Source: Roseateles asaccharophilus
GTDB lineage: Bacteria; Pseudomonadota; Gammaproteobacteria; Burkholderiales; Burkholderiaceae_C
Assembly (NCBI RefSeq): GCF_004362405.1
Contig: NZ_SNXE01000002.1
Coordinates: 186,001-250,000 of the forward strand
Length of the DNA: 64,000 nucleotides
Direction of reading: 5' to 3'
This document shows, piece after piece, positions 8,955-18,037 of the stretch. The position numbers and the translations under genes are program-made. The notes beneath the pieces are model-generated. The model ran no database searches and was not told the DNA's origin. It saw only the letters and a list, made by a program, of their open reading frames with translations. How positions within the stretch are numbered: position 1 is the stretch's first letter; each line of letters opens with the position of its first letter.

Positions 8955-9751
8955 CGGAACTCGTTCTTCCATTGCCGCAGGAGGGCGAATACCGCGGCGG
9001 GCTCTGCTTGCTGCGCGGTCAGGGATTCGGGACTACGCGCCAGAACGGCGGCGCGCACGGCTGCCTGGTCGCAGCGCAGAAAGGGGTTGATGTCCAGTTC
9101 CTGCCCGATGCTGGAGGGCAGGGTCGGCAGTTCTTGCTCACGTCTGGCTTCGCACCAGGCTTGGTAGGCGGCCAGGGCTTGGTTGCCGGGCTCAATGGTC
9201 CGCGCAAAGCGCAGATTCGACAAGGTGTATTCGTGGGCGCAGCATACCCGGGTATTCCCTGGCAGGGCGGCCAGACGCTGTAGTGAGGTCCACATCTGAA
9301 CAGCCGTGCCCTCGAAGAGGCGGCCGCAGCCGCCCGAGAACAAGGTGTCCCCGCAGAACAGTAGCGGAGCCTGGTCCGGCGGGCTGGCATAGAACGCCAG
9401 ATGACCCGCGGTGTGGCCCGGAACCTCGATGACTTGCAGGGTCTGCCCAAGCAGGGTCAGTGTCTCACCCTCGTGCAGCGCCCGGTAGCGATCCGGCGGC
9501 GCCGGAATGGATTCGCGAGCCGGGCCCCAGACCTGGCCTTGCAGCAGCTCCATCAGCGGCGCCAATCCCCCCACATGATCGCCATGATGATGGGTCACTA
9601 GAATGCCTGCCAAGCCGAGCTTGAGGCGCTTGAGGGCGGCCAGCACCGGGACGGACTCGCCAGGGTCCACCACCAGGGCCTCGCTGCCGTCGTGCAGCAT
9701 CCAGATGTAGTTGTCGGTGAAGGCGGGCAGCGCGAGCAGTTCCAGGCCCAT
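8951..9751 (-). CDS. gloB: Hydroxyacylglutathione hydrolase (glyoxalase II)
   Basis: 266-residue metallo-beta-lactamase-fold enzyme. The metal site THHHGDHVGG sits at residues 53-62, with further ligands in PGHTAGHLAFY and GDTLFSGGCGR. It hydrolyses S-lactoylglutathione to lactate and glutathione, the second step of methylglyoxal detoxification. The ATG at 9751 matches the family N-terminus (LPAFTDNYIWML); a longer frame to 9772 is unlikely. Coupled to mltD by a 4-bp overlap and divergent from the methyltransferase gene with only 12 bp between the two starts. Confidence 0.95.
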   Translation of the reverse strand: MGLELLALPAFTDNYIWMLHDGSEALVVDPGESVPVLAALKRLKLGLAGILVTHHHGDHVGGLAPLMELLQGQVWGPARESIPAPPDRYRALHEGETLTLLGQTLQVIEVPGHTAGHLAFYASPPDQAPLLFCGDTLFSGGCGRLFEGTAVQMWTSLQRLAALPGNTRVCCAHEYTLSNLRFARTIEPGNQALAAYQAWCEARREQELPTLPSSIGQELDINPFLRCDQAAVRAAVLARSPESLTAQQAEPAAVFALLRQWKNEFR

Positions 9752-9763
9752 GCAGCGGATTCC

Positions 9764-10552
9764 ATGACGCATGAAGCATCAATTGTAGAGTTGGCCGCCT
9801 GGTTGCAGACACCGGCCGGACGCTATCTGCTGGCCTGGGAACAGGCGCAGCTGGACGCGGCGGTGGCGGATGTCTTCGGCTTCCACGCGCTGCAGCTGGG
9901 GCTGCCCGAGTTGCAGGGCCTGCGCGCCAATCGCATGCCGCAGCGCTGGTTGGCGTTGGACGAGGGCAGGGCGCTGGGCGCGCCGCAGCTTCGGCATGAG
10001 GGTGCCGCCCTGGTGTGCGAGTTCGAGGCCTTGCCCTTCGACGGTGCCAGTCTTGACCTGGTGCTGCTACCGCACACCCTGGAATTTGCCGCCGACCCGC
10101 ACCAATGCCTGCGGGAGGTGGAGCGTGTGCTGCGGCCGGAAGGGCGGCTGGTAATCCTGGGCATCAATCCCGCCAGCAGCTGGGGCCTGAGGCAGAATCT
10201 GGGCCGGCTGGTGGCGCGCCTGCCGGGTGTCGGGCCCGATCTCTATCTGCCGCGCGCCGGCGATTTTCTGGGCTATTGGCGGCTGCGGGACTGGTTGCGC
10301 CTGCTGAATCTCGAGGTCGAGACGGCCCGCTTCGGCGCCTATGCGCCCCCCTTGCGCAGCGACAAATGGCTGCAGCGCTGGCACTGGCTGGAAGGCCTGG
10401 GGCAGCGCTGGTGGCCGGTGCTGGGGGCCAGCTATTTTCTGGTGGCCGTCAAGCGCGTGCATGGCATGCGGCTGGTCGGTCTGTCTCGGCAGCGCGCACG
10501 CATTCGGCAGGCCCGCGCCGCGGTGGCCTTGCACCAACATCACAAGCAGTAA
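9764..10552 (+). CDS. Class I SAM-dependent methyltransferase
   Basis: 262 residues. A methyltransferase-11-like core is visible: FEALPFDGASLDLVLLPHTLEFAADPHQCLREVERVLRPEGRLVILGINP (read as motifs post-I to III), with an N-terminal part lacking a strong glycine loop. The gene regularly sits between gloB and rnhA in betaproteobacteria, but its substrate is unknown to me. The ATG at 9764 has AGCGGA upstream. Start regions of this gene and gloB nearly touch, so each promoter must lie within the other gene's 5' coding region. Confidence 0.82.
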   Translation: MTHEASIVELAAWLQTPAGRYLLAWEQAQLDAAVADVFGFHALQLGLPELQGLRANRMPQRWLALDEGRALGAPQLRHEGAALVCEFEALPFDGASLDLVLLPHTLEFAADPHQCLREVERVLRPEGRLVILGINPASSWGLRQNLGRLVARLPGVGPDLYLPRAGDFLGYWRLRDWLRLLNLEVETARFGAYAPPLRSDKWLQRWHWLEGLGQRWWPVLGASYFLVAVKRVHGMRLVGLSRQRARIRQARAAVALHQHHKQ

Positions 10553-10573
10553 GCAAATACAGAGTCAAGACGC

Positions 10574-11044
10574 ATGAACAGCGAAACCCGGCCCGCAGCG
10601 GCCAGCTTCCCCAAGCCCCAGGTGATCATCTACACGGATGGCGCCTGCAAGGGCAATCCCGGCCCCGGCGGCTGGGGTGCCTGGCTGCGCAGCGGGGACC
10701 ATGAGAAGGATCTGTTCGGCGGCGAGCGCAACACCACCAACAACCGCATGGAGCTGACCGCGGTGATCGAGGCCCTGGCCTCGCTCAAGCGCAGCTGCCG
10801 CGTCACCGTCTTCACCGACAGCGAGTACGTGCGCAAGGGGATGACCGAGTGGATTGCCAACTGGCAGCGGCGCGGCTGGAAGACGGCCGATGGCAAGCCG
10901 GTGAAGAACGCGGAGCTCTGGCAGCGCTTGGACGCGCTGCGCAAGCTGCACGAGGTGGACTGGCGCTGGGTCAAGGGCCATGCCGGCGACCCCGGCAACG
11001 AGCGGGCTGACGCCCTGGCCAACAAGGGCGCCGCCTCGCTTTGA
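10574..11044 (+). CDS. rnhA: Ribonuclease HI
   Basis: 156 residues with the catalytic DEDD set at D22 ([12 protein letters not shown]), E60 (NNRMELTA), D82 (FTDSEYV) and D146 (NERADALAN). It degrades RNA in RNA-DNA hybrids. It follows the methyltransferase gene by 21 bp and is probably co-transcribed. The usual neighbour dnaQ does not follow here. Confidence 0.96.
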   Translation: MNSETRPAAASFPKPQVIIYTDGACKGNPGPGGWGAWLRSGDHEKDLFGGERNTTNNRMELTAVIEALASLKRSCRVTVFTDSEYVRKGMTEWIANWQRRGWKTADGKPVKNAELWQRLDALRKLHEVDWRWVKGHAGDPGNERADALANKGAASL

Positions 11045-11203
11045 GTCCCGGGCTGGCGCGCGAGGCACGGGGGGCTCCATTCGTGCGCTCTGCGCCCTTG
11101 TTCGCCATTCATCCCCAGCCTTCCCGGTTTGGGGCCAAAAGCCCCGCGATAGCGCTGCAGGCGAGGGGGTTCGCCGCTACAGTGCGCGCTCGGAGAAAAA
11201 ACG

Positions 11204-12367
11204 ATGGGCATCAAAAAACTACATAGCGTGGTTGCCGTGCTGGCGATCGCCGGGCTGAGCGTCTTCGCATGGTGGTGGCAAAAGCAACCGGTGTCGACGC
11301 CGGCGGCCTCGGCCAAGGCCGGCGGCGCGCCAAGCGGCGGGCCAGGCGCCGGAGGACCTGTCAGCGTGGAGGCCGGGCGTGTGCAGACCATGAGCATGGC
11401 GGACGAGGCCCAGGCCGTGGGGACGCTGCGTGCACGGCAGTCCGTGACGCTCAAGCCCGAGATCAGCGGGCGGGTCGTCAAGCTGGGCTTCGGTGACGGG
11501 CAAGGCGTGCGCCGCGGCCAGCTGCTGGTGCAGCTGGATGATGCCCTGCAGGCGGCCCAGCTGCAGCAGGCCGAGGCTCAGGCGGCCATTGCCCGCACCC
11601 AGCTGGCGCGCAATCGTGAGCTGCTGGCGCAGAGCTTTGTCTCGCCCAGCGTGGTGGATCAGGCCGAGGCCACGCTCAAGGTGGCCGAGGCCCAGGTGGC
11701 CCTGGCCAAGGCCCAGCTGGAGCGCCTGCAGGTGCGTGCGCCCTTTGATGGCGTGGCCGGCATACGTCAGGTGAATCTGGGTGACTATGTCAAGGACGGC
11801 AGCGAGCTGGTGAGCCTGGAGGATGCCTCGTCCATGTGGGTGGATTTCCGTCTGCCCGAGCGCTTCGTGCCGCGCCTGCGCCTCGGGCAGGCCGTCGCCG
11901 TGACCCTGGATGCCCTGCCTGGCCGCGAGTTCGAGGCGCAGATCGAGGCCCTGGATGCCCAACTCGACACGAATGGGCGGTCCATGCTGGTGCGTGCCCG
12001 CCTCAAGGGCGACACCGCCGCGCTGCGCACGGGGCTGTTTGCGCGGGTCAAGGTGGTGTTCGCCTTGCGCGAGCAGGCCCTGGTGGTGCCCGAGGAGGCG
12101 CTGGTGCCCCAAGGCGGCAAGCAGTTCGTGATCAAGCTGGTGCCGGCCGGCGAAGGCAAGCCGGGGCTGATGTCCGAGCGCATCGAGGCCCGCCTGGGCG
12201 TTCGTGTGCCGGGCAAGGTGGAGTTGCTGGAGGGGGTCAAGGCCGGTGATCTGGTGGTCACGGCGGGGCAGGCGCGTCTGATGCGCGGTGGGCCTCAAGC
12301 GGTCAAGCTGGTGGACCTGGACAAGCCGGCCGCACCGAAGGCGGCAGCCTCGGCGGCCAGCCGCTGA
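11204..12367 (+). CDS. RND efflux periplasmic adaptor subunit
   Basis: 387 residues: an N-terminal membrane anchor (about 6-26), then lipoyl-like halves (SVTLKPEISGRVVKLGFGDG and QVRAPFDGVAGIRQV) around an alpha hairpin (about 105-165), and beta-barrel and membrane-proximal domains, as in HlyD/AcrA-type adaptors. It links the inner-membrane pump to an outer-membrane channel. The ATG at 11204 follows GGAG 9-10 nt upstream. The pump gene begins 14 bp downstream. No outer-membrane factor gene is nearby, so the pair probably uses a TolC-like protein encoded elsewhere. Confidence 0.92.
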   Translation: MGIKKLHSVVAVLAIAGLSVFAWWWQKQPVSTPAASAKAGGAPSGGPGAGGPVSVEAGRVQTMSMADEAQAVGTLRARQSVTLKPEISGRVVKLGFGDGQGVRRGQLLVQLDDALQAAQLQQAEAQAAIARTQLARNRELLAQSFVSPSVVDQAEATLKVAEAQVALAKAQLERLQVRAPFDGVAGIRQVNLGDYVKDGSELVSLEDASSMWVDFRLPERFVPRLRLGQAVAVTLDALPGREFEAQIEALDAQLDTNGRSMLVRARLKGDTAALRTGLFARVKVVFALREQALVVPEEALVPQGGKQFVIKLVPAGEGKPGLMSERIEARLGVRVPGKVELLEGVKAGDLVVTAGQARLMRGGPQAVKLVDLDKPAAPKAAASAASR

Positions 12368-12380
12368 GCAGGGGCGCGCC

Positions 12381-15300
12381 ATGCGTATCTCCGAGACCTC
12401 CATCCGTCGCCCGGTCTTCGCGACCGTGATGTCCCTGCTCTTGGTGTTGGTGGGCCTGGTGTCCTTCGGCAAGCTCTCGCTGCGCGAGTATCCGCGCATT
12501 GATGAGCCGGTGGTGACGGTGAGCACCCGTCTGGTGGGCGCCTCTTCCGAGGTGATCGAGACCCAGGTCACCAAGCCGCTGGAGGATTCCATTGCCGGTA
12601 TCGATGGCGTGGACATTCTGACCTCGATCTCCCGCTCCGAGCAGAGCCAGATCACGGTGCGCTTCAAGCTGGAGAAGAACCCCGACGATGCGGCCGCCGA
12701 TGTGCGCGACCGTGTCTCGCGCGTGCGCGGCCGCCTGCCCGCTGCGGTGGATGAGCCGGTGGTGGCCAAGGTGGAGGCGGACGCCACCCCCACCATCTGG
12801 CTGGCCTTCACCAGCGATACCCTGGATCCCTTGCAGATCACCGATCTGGTCAATCGCGTGGTCAAGCCGCGCCTGCAGACCGTGCCCGGCGTGGCCGATG
12901 TGCAGATTGGCGGCGACCGCAAGTACTCCATGCGCGTGTGGCTGGATGCGGATCGGCTGGCGGCCTACAAGCTGACGGTGCAGGATGTGGAAGACGCGCT
13001 GCGCCGCCAGAACCTGGAGGTGCCGGCCGGTCGCATCGAGAGCCAGCAGCGCGAGTTCAACGTGACCGCGCGTACCGATCTCAACACCGTGCCGCAATTC
13101 GGCGAGGTGGCGCTCAAGCAGGTCAATGGCTTCACGGTGCGGCTCAAGGATGTGGCCCGCATCGAGGAGGCCGCGGCCAGCGAGCGTTCGCGCGTGCGTC
13201 TCAATGGCGTGCCCTCGGTGAGTCTGGGGGTGATCCGGCAGGCCACGGCCAATCCGCTGGAGGTCTCGGCCGGGGTTCGCGCGATGCTGCCGCGTCTGCA
13301 GCAGGATCTGCCGGATGCGATCCGGGTGATGCCGGCGAATGACAACTCCATCTTCATCGATCGCTCGATCAAGTCGGTCTACACGACCATTGCCGAGGCG
13401 GTGGTGCTGGTGGCTCTGGTGGTCTTCGTCTTCCTGCGCACCCTGCGGGCCTCCGTCATTCCGCTGGTCACCATTCCGGTCAGCCTGATCGGTGCCTTTG
13501 CCCTGATGGCGGCGGCGGGTTTCACCGTCAACACCCTGACCCTGCTGGCCTTGGTGCTGGCCATCGGTCTGGTGGTGGACGACGCCATTGTGGTGCTGGA
13601 GAACATCTTCCGCCATATCGAGGAGGGGCTGGAGCCCTTCCAGGCCGCGCTCAAGGGTGCCAAGGAAATCGGCTTCGCCGTGGTGGCGATGACGCTCACG
13701 CTGGCCGCGGTGTTTGCGCCCCTGGCCTTCACGCCGGGCCGCACCGGTCGGCTCTTCACGGAGTTCGCCCTGACCCTTGCGGGCGCCGTGATCGTCTCGG
13801 GCTTTGTGGCCCTGACGCTTACGCCCATGATGTGCAGCAAGCTGCTGCGCCACAACCCCAAGCCCACACGCTTTGACCAGGGCATGGAGCGGGTGCTGGT
13901 CTGGATCAGTGATCGCTATGCCTCCGTCTTGCGCTTCGTGCTGCGGCAGCGCTGGCTGGTGGTGCTGGTGATGCTGGCCTCGGGTGGCTACAGTTGGTGG
14001 CTGTTCAGCCATGCCAAGAGCGAGCTGGCGCCGCTGGAGGATCGTGGTGTGATCTTCATGCCCGTGAGCGCACCCGATGGCGCGACGCTGGAATTCACCG
14101 CCCGCTATCTCGATGCGATCGAACGCATCACCTCGGGCTATCCTGAGTTTGACCGCCGCTTCCTGTTTGCGGGCGGCTCCACCGTGTCGCAGGCCACGGC
14201 CATCATGCGCACCGTGGACTGGGCCGATCGCAGCATCAGCACCCAGGAGCTGGCTCGCAAGCTGCAGCCGCAGCTGGCGGGCTTGCCTGGCGTCAGCGTC
14301 TTCCCGGTCACACCACCCAGCCTGGGTCAGGGTTTTCGCGAGCGGCCGATCAACTACGTGATCGTCACCAGCGACAGCTATGCCAATCTGGCCCGGGTGA
14401 CTCAGGAGTTCATGGCCGCCCTGGCCAAGAACCCGGGCTTTGTGCAGCCCGATAACGATCTGCGCCTGAACAAGCCCGAGGTCTTTCTGGAGGTGGATCG
14501 CGAGCGCGCCGCCGATCTGGGTGTGAGCGTCGATCAGGTGGCCCGCACCGTGGAGACCATGCTGGGCGGCCGCAACGTCACCCGCTACAAGCGTGATGCG
14601 GAGCAGTACGACGTGATCGTGCAGACCGACGTTGCCGGCCGTACCACGCCGGAGCACATAGAGAAGTTGTTCGTGCGCGGCCGCAACGACACGATGATTC
14701 CGCTGTCCAGCCTGGTCAAGGTGCGTGAGGCCGTGAGCCCCCGCGAGCTCAATCACTTCAATCAGCGTCGCTCCGTGTCGATCACGGCCAATCTCGCGCC
14801 CGGCTATGCCCTGGGTGAGGCACTGGCCTTTATGGACAAGACCGCCAGCGAGGTCCTGCCCATGGGCTACGCGACCGAACTCAACGGCGTGTCGCGCGAG
14901 TACAAGAGCAGCAGCGGCGCCCTGGGGGTTGTGTTCGTGCTGGCCCTGCTCTTCATCTTCCTGGTGCTGGCCGCGCAGTTCGAGAGCTTTGTGGATCCGC
15001 TGGTCATCATGCTGGCCGTGCCCCTGTCCATGGTGGGGGCGCTCGCGGCCCTGCAATGGAGTGGCGGCACGCTGAATGTGTACTCGCAGATCGGCCTGAT
15101 CACCCTGGTGGGCCTGATCACCAAGCACGGCATTCTGATCGTGGAGTTCAGCAACCAGCTGCGCCAGCAGGGCAAGGAGATGATGGAGGCGGTGGTGGAA
15201 GCCTCGGCCCTGCGTCTGCGGCCCATCCTGATGACCACCGGCGCCATGGTGCTGGGCGCCGTGCCCCTGGCCCTGGCCACGGGTGCGGGCGCGGAAAGCC

Positions 15301-15440
15301 GTCAGCAGATCGGCTGGGTGATCGTGGGCGGCATGAGCTTTGGCACCCTGCTGACCATCTTCGTGGTGCCGACCATGTACACCCTGTTCGCGCGCAAGCG
15401 CGTGCCGGGCGAGATCACGACACCGTCTCTGGTGGGCTGA
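12381..15440 (+). CDS. RND efflux pump permease (HAE1/AcrB type)
   Basis: 1019-residue inner-membrane proton-driven drug transporter. The N-terminus (MRISETSIRRPVFATVM) is typical. Proton-relay residues are visible: Asp-Asp in LAIGLVVDDAIVVLENIFRH (TM4) and Lys in GLITKHGILIVEF (TM10). Two large periplasmic loops follow TM1 and TM7. The longer frame from 12288 overlaps the adaptor and is rejected; the ATG at 12381 starts exactly at the conserved N-terminus. Substrates cannot be told from sequence by eye. No dedicated regulator is adjacent except possibly the convergent Crp-type gene. Confidence 0.95.
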   Translation: MRISETSIRRPVFATVMSLLLVLVGLVSFGKLSLREYPRIDEPVVTVSTRLVGASSEVIETQVTKPLEDSIAGIDGVDILTSISRSEQSQITVRFKLEKNPDDAAADVRDRVSRVRGRLPAAVDEPVVAKVEADATPTIWLAFTSDTLDPLQITDLVNRVVKPRLQTVPGVADVQIGGDRKYSMRVWLDADRLAAYKLTVQDVEDALRRQNLEVPAGRIESQQREFNVTARTDLNTVPQFGEVALKQVNGFTVRLKDVARIEEAAASERSRVRLNGVPSVSLGVIRQATANPLEVSAGVRAMLPRLQQDLPDAIRVMPANDNSIFIDRSIKSVYTTIAEAVVLVALVVFVFLRTLRASVIPLVTIPVSLIGAFALMAAAGFTVNTLTLLALVLAIGLVVDDAIVVLENIFRHIEEGLEPFQAALKGAKEIGFAVVAMTLTLAAVFAPLAFTPGRTGRLFTEFALTLAGAVIVSGFVALTLTPMMCSKLLRHNPKPTRFDQGMERVLVWISDRYASVLRFVLRQRWLVVLVMLASGGYSWWLFSHAKSELAPLEDRGVIFMPVSAPDGATLEFTARYLDAIERITSGYPEFDRRFLFAGGSTVSQATAIMRTVDWADRSISTQELARKLQPQLAGLPGVSVFPVTPPSLGQGFRERPINYVIVTSDSYANLARVTQEFMAALAKNPGFVQPDNDLRLNKPEVFLEVDRERAADLGVSVDQVARTVETMLGGRNVTRYKRDAEQYDVIVQTDVAGRTTPEHIEKLFVRGRNDTMIPLSSLVKVREAVSPRELNHFNQRRSVSITANLAPGYALGEALAFMDKTASEVLPMGYATELNGVSREYKSSSGALGVVFVLALLFIFLVLAAQFESFVDPLVIMLAVPLSMVGALAALQWSGGTLNVYSQIGLITLVGLITKHGILIVEFSNQLRQQGKEMMEAVVEASALRLRPILMTTGAMVLGAVPLALATGAGAESRQQIGWVIVGGMSFGTLLTIFVVPTMYTLFARKRVPGEITTPSLVG

Positions 15441-15459
15441 TCGGGCGCCTGGCGCGCCC

Positions 15460-16137
15460 TCAGCCCGGGCTTGCGTAGTCGCGCAGGCCCTGCAGGCTCA
15501 GCACCTCGATACCGCGTCGGCCCACCTGGAGCAGGCCGGCGTCCTCCAGCACCTGCAGTGCCGCGTTGGCGCGCTGACGCGAGACGCCGGCCAGCTGGGC
15601 CACCTCGGCCTGGCGCAGGTCCAGGAAGAGCCCCGGTTCGGGGTAGAGCTCCGGGTTGTAGAGGCCGGCCAGGCTGCGGGCCACACGCGCCGTGGAGTCC
15701 AGCAGGCGGTCATTGCAGAGCTGGGCGATGAAGAAGCCCATGCGCGCGCTCATCAGCTGCTGCAGATAGTGGTTGAAGGGCAGGCTGTTCGCGCGCAGCC
15801 ACTCGAAGGTCTCGCGCGGGATCAGGGCCAGGCGGGTGTCGCGCAGGGCCACGGCGTCATACTGCCAGCGCCCGCGCTTGATCAAGGTGCCCTCGCCGAA
15901 CCAGCCGCCTGGCGCTGTGCCGATCAAGGCCGTCTCGCGTCCGTCGGCGCTCCAGATGCTCATCTTGCCGAAGCCGCTGATCAGGCCGATCCAGTGCTCG
16001 GCCAGCTCGCCGTTGCGCACCATGGGCTGGCCGGCCGCCACCGGGCGCTCGCGTGCTTGTTGGATCACATGCTGGAGTTGGGCGGCGCCGAGCTGGCGGC
16101 CCCAGACGGACTTCTCAAGCATCTCCTGCAGGGTCAT
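15460..16137 (-). CDS. Crp/Fnr family transcriptional regulator
   Basis: 225 residues: cyclic-nucleotide-binding-like beta roll (about 20-135), dimer helix, and C-terminal winged HTH (LRQAEVAQLAGVSRQRANAALQVLEDAGLL). It lacks the N-terminal cysteine cluster of FNR, so it is not an iron-sulfur oxygen sensor; the ligand is unknown. Two ATGs compete, at 16146 and 16137. AAGGAA is adjacent to the first but 9 nt from the second, so 16137 is chosen. Divergent from the deaminase gene (73 bp apart) and convergent with the RND pump. Confidence 0.88.
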   Translation of the reverse strand: MTLQEMLEKSVWGRQLGAAQLQHVIQQARERPVAAGQPMVRNGELAEHWIGLISGFGKMSIWSADGRETALIGTAPGGWFGEGTLIKRGRWQYDAVALRDTRLALIPRETFEWLRANSLPFNHYLQQLMSARMGFFIAQLCNDRLLDSTARVARSLAGLYNPELYPEPGLFLDLRQAEVAQLAGVSRQRANAALQVLEDAGLLQVGRRGIEVLSLQGLRDYASPG

Positions 16138-16210
16138 GAAAGGCATTTCCTTTTCGAGGCGGCATGGGGCTGGGCTAGACTGCGCCGCAGAGCTTATCCC
16201 GGCCAGCGCC

Positions 16211-16777
16211 ATGCAAGACCACGACGCCGCTTTGCAGCACAACCATTCGCTGATTCCCTGGCATTCCATGTTCATGGGCGTGGCCCTGCTGGCGGCGTCG
16301 CGCTCCAAGGATCATCGCAAGCGCAACGGGGCCTGCATTGCCAGCGTGGACAACAAGATCGTGGGCGTGGGCTACAACGGCCTGCCGCGGGGCTGCAACG
16401 ATCAGGATCCGGCCTATTGGGCAGACAATGACGCCGACCCCTTCCAGTCGCGCCACAGCTATATCGTGCACGCGGAGGTCAATGCCATCCTCAACTGCGT
16501 GGTCCTGCCTCTGACCGGCAGCACCATCTACACCACACAGTTCCCTTGTCCCCGCTGCGCCCAGTCCATCATTCAGGTGGGCATTGCCCAGGTGGTCTAT
16601 CTGGAGAAGAAGTCGCACCAGGTGGCGCTCAACAGCGCCTCGGACAAGATGCTGGCCGATGCCGGGGTGCGCGTGCTCTCGCTGGAGCAGCTGGAGTCAC
16701 CCTCGGCGCAATGGTGCGGCAAGCTGGATGAATTCATACGCGCCACCGGCCCCGTGATGCATCGGGGCGGAACTTGA
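16211..16777 (+). CDS. Deoxycytidylate (dCMP) deaminase family protein
   Basis: 188 residues of the zinc cytidine/deoxycytidylate deaminase family. The catalytic motifs are HAEVNAIL (zinc His and catalytic Glu) and PCPRCAQSI (zinc cysteines); GVGYNGLPRGCND matches dCMP deaminases, which convert dCMP to dUMP for thymidylate synthesis. The ATG at 16211 is preceded by CCAGCGCC, a weak site, and a start at 16268 (MFMGVALLAASRS) would also keep the full domain. Divergently arranged with the Crp-type regulator, which may control it (inference from position only). Confidence 0.87.
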   Translation: MQDHDAALQHNHSLIPWHSMFMGVALLAASRSKDHRKRNGACIASVDNKIVGVGYNGLPRGCNDQDPAYWADNDADPFQSRHSYIVHAEVNAILNCVVLPLTGSTIYTTQFPCPRCAQSIIQVGIAQVVYLEKKSHQVALNSASDKMLADAGVRVLSLEQLESPSAQWCGKLDEFIRATGPVMHRGGT

Positions 16778-16870
16778 GCGCAAGCAGGGGGTGAAAGCCG
16801 GGCTTTTTCCGGCTTAAGTTCGGGGCGCGGGCGGCATCATGAGCGCATTCGGATTGCGCAGAGAGCCACC

Positions 16871-17200
16871 ATGATCGTTCCCAAGCACCTTGTTCCCGTC
16901 CAAGCCCGCCAGGGTTTGGCCTGGTCTGAGTATGCCGAGTTGGGCGGTGTGGAGCTGCCGGAACTGGGCCTGCCCATGCTGGCGCCGGTCAATGCGGCCG
17001 AGCTGGAGCAGCTGCAAGCGCTGATGCATCGCCAGCGTCTGGGCCTGCAGACCACGCGCATGCTGTATGACCGGCTGTATGCCTTCGAGCGCTTGGCCGC
17101 GGCCTATGCCAGCAGCGATGAAGCGCTGCGGGAATTGGCTCTGGAGCTGTTCCAGCGCTATCAAAGCACGGGCGAGTGGATCGGCCTGGCGGTGCACTGA
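16871..17200 (+). CDS. Hypothetical protein, 109 residues
   Basis: I do not recognise a family. The product is soluble-looking, acidic and mostly helical from residue 45 on (NAAELEQLQALMHRQRLGL, then FERLAAAYASSDEALRELAL). No signal peptide or membrane segment. An intrinsic terminator follows at 17252, and the reading frame shows normal codon use for this genome, so it is probably a real monocistronic gene. Confidence 0.6.
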   Translation: MIVPKHLVPVQARQGLAWSEYAELGGVELPELGLPMLAPVNAAELEQLQALMHRQRLGLQTTRMLYDRLYAFERLAAAYASSDEALRELALELFQRYQSTGEWIGLAVH

Positions 17201-17251
17201 ACGGCAGCTCATCGGCAGGTGCTGGCTCACGCCGCCCGGGATCCTGAACCC

Positions 17252-17274
17252 AAGGCCCTCGTTCGGAGGGCCTT
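17252..17274 (+). terminator. Intrinsic terminator, AAGGCCCTC stem
   Basis: A 9-bp perfect stem AAGGCCCTC/GAGGGCCTT with loop GTTCG, followed by GCTGCTTTCT. It lies between two convergent genes (16871-17200 and 17305-17568) and the symmetrical A/T ends suit both directions. Confidence 0.75.
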
Positions 17275-17304
17275 GCTGCTTTCTGAGGCGGGCGCGCCAA
17301 GTGC

Positions 17305-17568
17305 CTATAGCGCGGTCAGCCAGTCGCAGCGCAGCTTGCCGCAGCGGTGCAGGTGCAGGCGCATTTGGGTGTAGGCCGTGGGCAGCATATAGCCCAGCAG
17401 GCACAAGGGCAGGGCAACCCAGAGGTCGCTCAGCAGCAGACCGGGCACGCCGGCCCAGCCCAAGACCCAGAGTATGAGCACCAGGTCCCAGACCTGGAGC
17501 TCAACCGGGTGGCGACCGCCATGCAACTGCATCCATCGGCGCACCTGGCAGGCTTGCTTCAAGGTCAT
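17305..17568 (-). CDS. Small putative membrane protein, 87 residues
   Basis: Two hydrophobic segments (about 26-46 and 50-66), flanked by basic ends rich in His, Arg and Cys (MRLHLHRCGKLRCDWL). No family recognised. GGAG lies close upstream of the ATG in the minus-strand reading (AAGGAGCCCGCC). It is next to the long regulatory region of the TonB receptor but transcribed away from it. Confidence 0.55.
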   Translation of the reverse strand: MTLKQACQVRRWMQLHGGRHPVELQVWDLVLILWVLGWAGVPGLLLSDLWVALPLCLLGYMLPTAYTQMRLHLHRCGKLRCDWLTAL

Positions 17569-17773
17569 GGCGGGCTCCTTGATGTTGGCGAGAGTCAGTT
17601 TGGCGTCAGGATTCTAGATCTGATTCCTAGGGAAAACACCGAATCGCTTGCCGAACGAGGCATCCGCCTGGCTGCTCGTCGCCCCACGATAATTCGGCAG
17701 CCCAGATTCGCGGCTGAGCCCAATGCTTGTTGTTTTTTGGCGCTGCCTGCGGACGAAGCAAGGCCTGTCACGA

Positions 17774-17787
17774 GGACTACATAGTCC
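17774..17787. promoter_or_regulatory. Perfect inverted repeat GGACTA-CA-TAGTCC
   Basis: Six-base arms around a two-base centre. Possible protein-binding site about 330 bp upstream of the TonB receptor start, or related to the minus-strand small gene. No regulator can be named. Confidence 0.35.
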
Positions 17788-17973
17788 GTCGCGAAACTGA
17801 AACAGTCGGCCAAGAGTGTGTCGGGCCTGATGGGCCTGATGGGCGCGGATTGGCGGGATCAGGTTTTACCCGCTCTGGCACGTAGCTTGCGTCTGCGGTT
17901 TGGCCTGAAGCGCTGCCCACGTCGGTCCGGGTGTCTGAGTTCTTGGATTCCCGGCTGCAGGCTCTGGGAGCCA

Positions 17974-17983
17974 CAAACGTTTG
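17974..17983. promoter_or_regulatory. Operator-like palindrome CAAACGTTTG, copy 1
   Basis: Perfect 10-bp palindrome with a central CpG, the pattern of LacI-family operators. It shares its right flank GCG with copy 2, 54 bp downstream (centre to centre), a spacing of about five helical turns. Confidence 0.55.
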
Positions 17984-18027
17984 CGTTTTACAAGCGGTAC
18001 TTCCTCGGTGTGTGGAAACCGCGAACT

Positions 18028-18037
18028 CAAACGTTTG
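18028..18037. promoter_or_regulatory. Operator-like palindrome CAAACGTTTG, copy 2
   Basis: Second identical palindrome, 79 bp before the receptor start codon. Two identical sites in phase upstream of one gene are unlikely by chance and suggest cooperative or looping control by a LacI-type regulator not encoded in this window. Confidence 0.55.

Noticed and set aside
12303-15128. 941-codon antisense open frame opposite the RND pump
   Set aside because: Histidine/glutamine-rich shadow of a well-supported gene; same cause as above.
17595-17813. 72-codon minus-strand frame in the TonB upstream region
   Set aside because: No ribosome site, no family, atypical composition; overlaps the palindrome region.
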